DNA of 5,292 nt from Thermoprotei archaeon (GTDB lineage: Archaea > Thermoproteota > Thermoprotei > Thermofilales > B15-G2): positions 1-5,292 of the forward strand of contig QMRV01000139.1 of NCBI GenBank assembly GCA_003649445.1, written 5' to 3'. Both the position numbers and the translations under genes were made by a program. Below the pieces are notes generated by a model. It had not been told where the DNA came from. It was given only the letters and a program-made list of their open reading frames with translations, and ran no database searches. Shown here in pieces: positions 1-4,545 of the stretch (position 1 is its first letter; every line of letters starts with the position of its first letter).

Positions 1-128
1 AAGTCCAGGTAGTATTGTACGTAGTCTGAGCCTACTATGAAGAACTCTATTGGAGCTACTCGAAGAGCTCTAGTGAAGTTTACTCCACCTACACCGCCGG
101 CTCCAGTAACAAAGATTCGGGGCCTCAT
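1..128 (-). CDS. ATP-grasp / carbamoyl-phosphate-synthase-like protein, N-terminal fragment
   Basis: Only the first 42 codons lie in the window; the gene continues past the left edge. The protein opens with MRPRIFVTGAGGVGGVNFTR, a beta strand followed by a glycine-rich turn and helix, then IEFFIVGSDY, a second strand ending in GSD. This is the nucleotide-binding-like pre-ATP-grasp fold at the start of CarB-like ATP-grasp ligases, which usually begin with GAGGP(A/G)GVN and a GTD/GSD strand. Such enzymes join a carboxylate to an amine or thiol using ATP; the substrate cannot be told from this piece. The start is well supported: ATG at 128 overlaps the TGA of the deacetylase gene as ATGA, and a GAGG Shine-Dalgarno sequence sits 7 bases upstream. 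Translation is therefore probably coupled to the deacetylase. A Rossmann-fold sugar epimerase is the main alternative, since GAGGVGG is close to GxxGxxG. The GVN after the glycines favours ATP-grasp. Confidence 0.72.
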   Translation of the reverse strand, partial: MRPRIFVTGAGGVGGVNFTRALRVAPIEFFIVGSDYVQYYLD

Positions 129-874
129 TTTCTAGCCTCTTCTGCAACCTCAATACACTTTTTAACACTATATTCTTTTTCGTGTAGATACTCTAGGAGC
201 TTAAAGTATAGTCTTCCTCCGCGCATGCGGAGAGCTTCTTGGTGGAAGAGCAATGTAAAGTATTTTGCGTTGTCTTTCTCGGCCTGTGATAGCTTCCATA
301 AGATGTACTTGAAGGCTTTTTCTTCGTTCTGTATCATGAGTCTGCCGAAAACGTCTGCGTCCATTAATGCTACAGGGATTTCAACTATGTCTTTTAGCTT
401 AACTGTATTGTATGTACCTAGTTCTTCTGCTCTCATGCTTGAGTCGTATATTAAGCCTAGTTTCGAGTAGTATTCGAGAAGCTTCTGGCTTGTAATCAAG
501 TAGTGTGCCCTTACTCCCTTAATGTGTAAGCCTAGATAATTTAGGTACTCGAGGCCCATTTTAAGTAAACTAAATGTTTGGTTACTTGAGATCACTGGGT
601 GGTAGCCTATTTCCCAGCCGTCTTTCTGTAGTGTCTTGAGCAAGTCGACAATATCGTCTAGGCTAAATAGCCCTACTGGAATAAAGATTGTGCTCCTATA
701 CCCTAGCTTTTCTTCAGCTTCAGCCATTAAAGTGAAGTTGTTGTAGAGATTTGTTACGCCAATAGCATGTTTAACTATGTCTACTAGTCTGAACCGCTTT
801 TTTCTAGCTAGTACATGTGATAGAGGTTTGTGTATGCTGTCTGAGTCATGTGTTAAGACTATGGTAGGCTTCAT
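125..874 (-). CDS. polysaccharide deacetylase-like protein (NodB-homology)
   Basis: A 249-residue protein of the NodB-homology polysaccharide deacetylase superfamily, metal-dependent hydrolases that remove N- or O-acetyl groups from glycans. Motif 1 is LTHDSDS (residues 7-13), the HDxD variant of the usual TFDDG, with Asp10 and Asp12 as likely catalytic and metal residues. EIGYHP (88-93) supplies a metal-ligand-like His92. GVRAHYL (120-126) carries Arg122 in a motif-3-like position. YDSS (143-146), a proline-bearing strand IPVALMDADVF (167-177) and LLFHQE (208-213, His211) complete the pattern. There is no signal peptide or membrane segment, so it should act in the cytoplasm. Start choice: ATG at 874 rather than the in-frame TTG at 886, because a TATA-like box at 900-907 would place the transcript start at about 877, after the TTG. 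The stop overlaps the next gene's ATG, implying an operon. The substrate is unknown; a cytoplasmic amino-sugar or glycolipid precursor is a guess. Confidence 0.8.
   Translation of the reverse strand: MKPTIVLTHDSDSIHKPLSHVLARKKRFRLVDIVKHAIGVTNLYNNFTLMAEAEEKLGYRSTIFIPVGLFSLDDIVDLLKTLQKDGWEIGYHPVISSNQTFSLLKMGLEYLNYLGLHIKGVRAHYLITSQKLLEYYSKLGLIYDSSMRAEELGTYNTVKLKDIVEIPVALMDADVFGRLMIQNEEKAFKYILWKLSQAEKDNAKYFTLLFHQEALRMRGGRLYFKLLEYLHEKEYSVKKCIEVAEEARK
136..139 (-). promoter_or_regulatory. Shine-Dalgarno GAGG for the ATP-grasp gene
   Basis: The minus strand reads GAGG here, followed by a 7-base spacer and the ATG at 128-126. It lies inside the last codons of the deacetylase gene. It supports the ATG start of the truncated downstream gene and fits the archaeal habit of using Shine-Dalgarno sites for internal operon genes while first genes are leaderless. 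Confidence 0.6.
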
Positions 875-899
875 AGCTGTGGGCAATAGGGTTCAAGCG

Positions 900-907
900 A
901 ATATAAT
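900..907 (-). promoter_or_regulatory. TATA-like box for the deacetylase operon
   Basis: The minus strand reads ATTATATT here, centred about 29 bases upstream of the ATG at 874. With the usual archaeal spacing of about 26 bases from box centre to transcript start, transcription would begin near 877, giving a nearly leaderless message. No other box fits the TTG at 886. The assignment rests on sequence and spacing only. Confidence 0.45.
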
Positions 908-922
908 GTTTTGTACAGAAGA

Positions 923-930
923 CTTTAATT
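923..930 (+). promoter_or_regulatory. TATA-like box for the alcohol dehydrogenase gene
   Basis: CTTTAATT is centred about 32 bases upstream of the ATG at 959, with a purine-rich stretch (CAGAAGA) just before it that could serve as the TFB recognition element. Expected initiation is near 953, a leader of about 6 bases. It lies some 15 bases from the oppositely oriented box of the deacetylase operon, so the two promoters are back to back and could be co-regulated or compete. Confidence 0.4.
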
Positions 931-958
931 CTCGTATTCTCTATGTACCTTGAGCTCT

Positions 959-1957
959 ATGAAAGCCATGGTTTTGGAGAAACAGGAGCCTATTGAAAAT
1001 AAGCCTCTCAAGCTAAAGGATGTCCCTATACCGAGTATTGATGAAGGAAAAGTGCTGGTTAAAATAAAGGCTTGTGGCATATGTAGGACAGATCTACATA
1101 TAGTTGAAGGAGATCTGCCTCCCGTAAAGCTCCCCTTGATTCCCGGACATCAGGCAGTAGGCGTAGTAGAAGAAGTAGGTGAGAAGGTATCTAGCTTGAA
1201 GAAAGGCGATAGAGTCGGTGTTGCTTGGCTCTACTGGACTTGCGGTGAATGTAAGTACTGCAAGAGAGGTCTCGAAAACTTATGTGAAAGAGCTCTGTTC
1301 ACGGGATATAGTGTTGACGGAGGATACGCCGAATATATTGCTGTGCCTGAAAAATACGCGTTTAAGCTTCCTGGAGAATACTCTGATGTAGAGGTAGCTC
1401 CTCTTCTCTGCGGCGGAGTAATAGGCTATAGAGCACTCAAGTTAGCTGAAGTTCCTCCAGGCGGAAAACTCGGGCTTTTCGGCTTCGGGTCTTCAGCACA
1501 CATAGTGCTTCAAATAGCCAAGTACTTGGGCTATGAAGTATATGTTTTCACGAGAAATCCTGCTAGACAGGAGCTAGCCTGGAAGCTTGGAGCAGTATGG
1601 GCTGGGCATCCCAAAGAAAGACCGCCTGTTAAACTTGATTCAGCAATAGTTTTTGCTCCAGCAGGATGGGTTGCTGTAGAAGCGCTGAAGACTTTAGATA
1701 AAGGAGGGAGACTTATTTTAGCTGAAATATACATGACTCCTATTGGGAAACTCGACTACAATCTACTTTACTACGAGCGCACAGTAAGAAGTGTAGCGAA
1801 CTTTACGCGAAAAGATGCTGAAGAGCTATTGGCTATAGCTCCTAGAGCTAAAGTGAAAACATCAGTAGAAGTCTTTGACTTAGAGGAAGCTAATGAGGCT
1901 TTACTTAAGCTCAAAACTAAGGGTCTAAAAGCCTCCGGTGTTCTCAAAATACAGTAG
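959..1957 (+). CDS. zinc-dependent alcohol dehydrogenase family protein
   Basis: A complete medium-chain dehydrogenase/reductase of 332 residues, normal for the family, which interconverts alcohols and aldehydes or ketones using NAD(P). The catalytic domain has Cys39 (ACGICRTDLH), His64 in PGHQAVG and Cys151 (LCGGVIGYRA) as probable catalytic-zinc ligands. CGECKYCKRGLENLC (95-109) gives the four structural-zinc cysteines 95, 98, 101 and 109. The Rossmann domain shows LFGFGSSAH (173-181); the following strand ends VFTRNP with no acidic residue, so NADP is possible. The C-terminal part (FAPAGW, LDYNLLYYERTVRSV, TRKDAEELL) resembles the subgroup sometimes annotated adh_fam_2 or propanol-preferring. 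His64 is followed by Gln rather than the usual Glu. Start choice: ATG at 959, since MKAMVLEK is the typical family N-terminus; TTG at 950 would precede the predicted transcript start. It is divergent from the deacetylase gene and convergent, 7 bases apart, with the nucleotidyltransferase. The physiological substrate is unknown. Confidence 0.93.
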   Translation: MKAMVLEKQEPIENKPLKLKDVPIPSIDEGKVLVKIKACGICRTDLHIVEGDLPPVKLPLIPGHQAVGVVEEVGEKVSSLKKGDRVGVAWLYWTCGECKYCKRGLENLCERALFTGYSVDGGYAEYIAVPEKYAFKLPGEYSDVEVAPLLCGGVIGYRALKLAEVPPGGKLGLFGFGSSAHIVLQIAKYLGYEVYVFTRNPARQELAWKLGAVWAGHPKERPPVKLDSAIVFAPAGWVAVEALKTLDKGGRLILAEIYMTPIGKLDYNLLYYERTVRSVANFTRKDAEELLAIAPRAKVKTSVEVFDLEEANEALLKLKTKGLKASGVLKIQ

Positions 1958-1964
1958 CGAACAG

Positions 1965-2768
1965 TTAGTCTTGCCGGGAATTTATGGAAGATTCAAGTGA
2001 AGCAACTACTTTTGAAGCTTTTTCGAGGTCTTTTATCGTGTTTACTGGAATCCAAACATCTTTGGGAATTATTAAAGCATAAAGCTGTTTCTTTTTAGCT
2101 AGAATAGGAAGTATAAGATTTTCTAAGTCTACTGCTTTTTCTGCATTCATGTCTACTGTCTCTACGACTAAGTCAAAGACTTCTGGTTCTATTGCATAGA
2201 GACCTGTTGACGTTAAGATCTTTATTACAGGCTTTTCTTTAAACGACAGTACTATATTGTTTTCGTCTACTTCGCCTACACCGTAGGGGTAATCTATTGC
2301 TGAAGCAAATACCGCTGTCGCCTTTATTCTACGCAACTTTACTCCTTCAAGGTGATGTAAAAGAAGTTTTAGCGGAAGCATTGGATCTAGGAAGATATCG
2401 TCCGGATAGGTGACTACCGCTCTCTGTTTTCTATCAACTATGCCTGTTTCGACAGCGTGTTTAAGGGCTTTTCCTCTCCCGACTTTAGGTAAAGGAGGAT
2501 CTACTGAATACTTTACTTTAATTCCATATTTGCTTCCGTCTCCTACATATTCTTCTATTAGCTCGTGCTTATATCCCACAAGCAAAATAAAGTTCTTAAA
2601 GCCGCAGCTCTTAAAGTAGTTTAAACATATATCTATTAGAGGTTTTCCGTTTACTTCAAGAAGAGGTTTCGGTTTATTTATAAGTCCCATTCTCTTGCCG
2701 AGGCCTCCCGCAAAAACAAGTACTTGTGTTTCCTCTACTTCCCTGCGCAGCTCATCGAGTCTGTTCAC
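1965..2768 (-). CDS. sugar-phosphate nucleotidyltransferase (NDP-sugar pyrophosphorylase family)
   Basis: A 267-residue GT-A-like nucleotidyltransferase that would join a sugar- or polyol-phosphate to an NTP, releasing pyrophosphate. Visible motifs: FAGGLGKRMG (19-28), the nucleotide and pyrophosphate loop; KPKPLLEVNGKPLI (32-45); VGYKHELIEEYVGDG (64-78); YPDDI (121-125), with Asp123 and Asp124 as likely metal ligands; GVGEVDE (163-169) and FKEKP (176-180); STGLYAIEPEVF (187-198); and WIPVNTIKDLEKA (239-251). The family's base-contacting loop, often GTAGAL, is here GRGKAL (97-102), so donor and acceptor specificity cannot be assigned. There is no left-handed beta-helix domain of the GlmU type. 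GTG at 2768 is the only workable start, as an in-frame TAG lies five codons upstream. A TATA-like box at 2791-2799 implies a leaderless message. Candidate substrates include glucose-, mannose-, heptose- or inositol-phosphate. The gene is 39 bases downstream of the small membrane-protein gene and may also be read from that promoter. Confidence 0.85.
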   Translation of the reverse strand: MNRLDELRREVEETQVLVFAGGLGKRMGLINKPKPLLEVNGKPLIDICLNYFKSCGFKNFILLVGYKHELIEEYVGDGSKYGIKVKYSVDPPLPKVGRGKALKHAVETGIVDRKQRAVVTYPDDIFLDPMLPLKLLLHHLEGVKLRRIKATAVFASAIDYPYGVGEVDENNIVLSFKEKPVIKILTSTGLYAIEPEVFDLVVETVDMNAEKAVDLENLILPILAKKKQLYALIIPKDVWIPVNTIKDLEKASKVVASLESSINSRQD

Positions 2769-2790
2769 AGGTAAATAGACCTATTTGTAT

Positions 2791-2799
2791 TATTTAATT
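2791..2799 (-). promoter_or_regulatory. TATA-like box for the nucleotidyltransferase gene
   Basis: The minus strand reads AATTAAATA, centred 27 bases upstream of the GTG at 2768, exactly the spacing of a leaderless archaeal transcript. An AGGT further downstream is 12 bases from the start, too far to be a convincing Shine-Dalgarno. The box lies just past the stop of the small membrane-protein gene. Confidence 0.42.
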
Positions 2800-2807
2800 T
2801 TTGTTTA

Positions 2808-2924
2808 TTAACTAGGGATGACGGCTTTTGTTTTCTGAGTTTTTCTAACTACGAGCCACACTACTAGAGTTTCAAAGGCTGCTACAAGAGTATATATCGC
2901 CATTAAGGCATACATTAGCTCCAT
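2808..2924 (-). CDS. small single-pass membrane protein, 38 residues, function unknown
   Basis: A short open frame from ATG at 2924 to TAA at 2808. The protein begins MELMYALMAIYTLVAAFETL, continues VVWLVV, and ends in the basic tail RKTQKTKAVIPS. Residues 3-26 form one hydrophobic helix interrupted by Glu18 (the only other acidic residue is Glu2); the lysine and arginine cluster from 27 to 33 predicts a cytoplasmic C-terminus by the positive-inside rule. Evidence that it is real: a TATA-like box at 2951-2958 with the correct spacing for a message starting at about 2929, a plausible hydrophobic-then-basic composition, and its filling most of the gap between the larger genes. I recognise no family. 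Inference only: it could be a small subunit or anchor for a membrane enzyme, or a regulatory micropeptide. A chance open frame in intergenic DNA remains possible at this length. Confidence 0.55.
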   Translation of the reverse strand: MELMYALMAIYTLVAAFETLVVWLVVRKTQKTKAVIPS

Positions 2925-2950
2925 TCTACATTTAATAGAAAAGGCTCTGT

Positions 2951-2958
2951 ATTTAAAA
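2951..2958 (-). promoter_or_regulatory. TATA-like box for the small membrane-protein gene
   Basis: The minus strand reads TTTTAAAT within an A/T-rich stretch, preceded by AAAAGTAA, which could act as the TFB recognition element. Its centre is about 31 bases from the ATG at 2924, giving a predicted leader of about 5 bases. Together with the box at 2791-2799 it suggests the minus-strand pair has two promoters. Confidence 0.4.
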
Positions 2959-3031
2959 ATTACTTTTAACTCTCTGAGTGAAAACACTTGGAAAGCATGT
3001 TGCTATACATGTCGAAAAAATTAGCTTAAGC

Positions 3032-3041
3032 TTAATATAAA
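3032..3041 (+). promoter_or_regulatory. TATA-like box for the thymidylate kinase gene
   Basis: TTAATATAAA is centred about 24-25 bases before the GTG at 3061, consistent with initiation at or within a base or two of the start codon and so a leaderless message. A GAGG at 3044-3047 is 13 bases from the GTG, longer than a normal Shine-Dalgarno spacer, and probably incidental. Confidence 0.48.
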
Positions 3042-3060
3042 TTGAGGAAATCTACATTAC

Positions 3061-3681
3061 GTGCAACTTAGGGGAGTCTTTATTGCATTTGAAGGAATAG
3101 ATGGAGCGGGGCTTACAACGCAGGCTCTTCTACTAGAGAAGTATTTGCGTGAAAAAGGCTACAGAGTAGTGTTGACTAAAGAGCCTACTGACGGACTTTT
3201 AGGCGGTATTATTAAGGCGGCTCTTAGAGGTGAGTGGAAAACAGATCCTGCTACACTCCAACTTCTTTTTGCTGCAGATAGATCTCACCATGTTAGGCAC
3301 TGTATTTTACCAGCGTTGAGTGAAGGAAAAATTGTTGTCTGTGACCGGTATGTGCTGTCTAGTCTCGCTTACGGGTCGGTAGACTTAGACTATGAATGGC
3401 TTTTAGAAATAAATAAGGTTTTTCCAGTGCCTGACATTACTTTTATACTGGACTTAGAGCCTAAAATTGCTTTAGAGAGAATAAGAGCGTCTCGTTTTAG
3501 CTACGAGTTGTTTGAAAACTCATTTAAGCTCAATGCTGTGCGAGAAAATTATTTGCGTTTAGCGAACAAATATGATAATTCAGTAATAATCGATGCCAGT
3601 AAGTCGATTGAAGAAGTCCATAGTACTGTGTGTAGGTATGTTGAGAAAATACTTGCAGAGAAGAAATTGATTCAGAGCTAG
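3061..3681 (+). CDS. tmk: thymidylate kinase (dTMP kinase), Walker A lysine replaced by leucine
   Basis: A 206-residue protein of the dTMP kinase family, which converts dTMP to dTDP with ATP on the way to dTTP. The family is plain: FEGIDGAGLTTQ (10-21) is the P-loop region, KEPTDG (40-45) the conserved Glu-Pro loop, FAADRSHHV (70-78) the DR motif that binds dTMP, and CDRYVLSSLAYG (94-105) the second DRY motif. IRASRFSYELFE (141-152) is the LID with arginines 142 and 145, and VRENYLRLA (160-168) the conserved helix. Length is typical. The striking feature is Leu18, codon CTT, where the phosphate-binding Walker A lysine is expected (GxxGxGKT); the rest of the loop is intact. It is therefore either a clade-specific variant that uses another basic residue, or an enzyme with altered activity. 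GTG at 3061 is the only sensible start and suits the TATA box. It ends tail-to-tail with the uridylyltransferase gene, both stops falling in CTAG at 3678-3681. Confidence 0.88.
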   Translation: MQLRGVFIAFEGIDGAGLTTQALLLEKYLREKGYRVVLTKEPTDGLLGGIIKAALRGEWKTDPATLQLLFAADRSHHVRHCILPALSEGKIVVCDRYVLSSLAYGSVDLDYEWLLEINKVFPVPDITFILDLEPKIALERIRASRFSYELFENSFKLNAVRENYLRLANKYDNSVIIDASKSIEEVHSTVCRYVEKILAEKKLIQS

Positions 3682-4523
3682 AGATTGTAGCTTATTTGTA
3701 GTGCTTTCCAGTAGTTCTGCGGAGTTCCTATATCGAGCCATATTTGGTTTTTAGGAGGCTTTATTGCGTAAACTTTGAATTTCCACTCAATTATTTTCTG
3801 AATAGCGTCTGTTAGCTCTATTTCTCCTCGCTTACCTGGCTCCGTTTTTTCTAGAGCTTTGAGAATGACAGGGTCAAATGCGTATATTGGGATTACAGCT
3901 AAATTCGATGGAGGCGTCTCTGGCTTTTCTACTATTCTTTTCACTTCGACTATGTCTCCTTCTTCTTCACCTGGCTCTATTACTCCATATATTCTCGGGT
4001 TTTCTACTTCCTTGAGCAAGAATACTGCCTCAGCTTTCTTTTTCTGGAAAACTTCCATTACTTTCTTTATATGCTGATTATTTTCTGAGAAGATTACTGC
4101 ATCTCCTGCGTGAACTATGAAGGGCTCGTTTCCTACAAAGGCTTTTGCTTTTAGTACTGCGTCGCCGAAGCCTCTAGGCTGCGGCTGGTTAACGAAAACT
4201 ATGACAGAGTTCTCTATACGTTCATAGAATTCTTTAAGATCCTTCGCTACGACCTCTTTGCCTTTTTCCCTTAAGTACTCTAGGAAATTGTAGTCTGGAG
4301 TGAAGTGGTCTTCTATGGCTCTTTTACCTCTTCCTACAATGAAGCAGAATTCTCTAATACCTGAGTCGTATAGTTCTTCAAAAATTATCTGCAGTGTAGG
4401 CTTGAGTATTATTTCGTCGTCTCTCTTAAAGAAGATCGGCATCATTTCTTTAGGTAACTCTTTTGTAGTCGGGAGAAGTCGCGTACCCAGTCCAGCTGCT
4501 GGGATAACAGCTTTAGTGATCAC
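3678..4523 (-). CDS. galU: UTP--glucose-1-phosphate uridylyltransferase (GalU type)
   Basis: A 281-residue enzyme that would make a UDP-sugar, typically UDP-glucose, from UTP and sugar-1-phosphate. Motifs: ITKAVIPAAGLGTRLLP (2-18), the GalU N-terminus; TKELPKEMMPI (20-30) with Lys25; GSSA-type features are absent, as expected; QPRGFGDAVL (115-124), equivalent to bacterial GLGHAVL with His replaced by Asp; HAGDAVI (138-144) carrying Asp141; NPRIYGVIEP (175-184); RIVEKP (196-201); RGEIELTDAI (232-241); and WLDIGTPQNYWKA (262-274). The short length matches archaeal forms. Start choice: GTG at 4523, because the family begins (M)ITKAVIPAAG. An upstream in-frame GTG at 4568 would add 15 non-conserved residues and a 23-base overlap with the kinase gene. 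Neither start has a good Shine-Dalgarno. The gene follows the GHMP kinase with 22 bases between them and no visible promoter, so co-transcription is likely and its substrate may be that kinase's product rather than glucose-1-phosphate. Confidence 0.87.
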   Translation of the reverse strand: MITKAVIPAAGLGTRLLPTTKELPKEMMPIFFKRDDEIILKPTLQIIFEELYDSGIREFCFIVGRGKRAIEDHFTPDYNFLEYLREKGKEVVAKDLKEFYERIENSVIVFVNQPQPRGFGDAVLKAKAFVGNEPFIVHAGDAVIFSENNQHIKKVMEVFQKKKAEAVFLLKEVENPRIYGVIEPGEEEGDIVEVKRIVEKPETPPSNLAVIPIYAFDPVILKALEKTEPGKRGEIELTDAIQKIIEWKFKVYAIKPPKNQIWLDIGTPQNYWKALQISYNL

Positions 4524-4545
4524 ATTTGTAACACTTTCGCTGAAG

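Noticed and set aside
225..470. Plus-strand open frame of 81 codons inside the deacetylase gene.
   Set aside because: It is antisense to a gene with clear motifs, and its translation shows no recognisable family or sensible composition.
2410..2619. Plus-strand open frame of 69 codons antisense to the nucleotidyltransferase gene.
   Set aside because: No promoter or ribosome site and no family resemblance; the opposite strand encodes conserved motifs throughout.
2815..2838. GGATGAC followed by CTGA, resembling boxes of an archaeal C/D guide RNA.
   Set aside because: The C box does not match RUGAUGA, the distance to CTGA is too short for a complete guide RNA, and the bases lie within the small membrane-protein frame.
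2996..3011. Inverted repeat CATGT-tgctat-ACATG upstream of the tmk TATA box, a possible operator.
   Set aside because: Arms are only 5 bases and do not extend; such repeats occur often by chance in AT-rich DNA, and no regulator is encoded nearby.
2994..3027. Ten-codon plus-strand frame starting ATGTTG upstream of tmk.
   Set aside because: Too short to support, it lies before the tmk TATA box, and nothing suggests translation.
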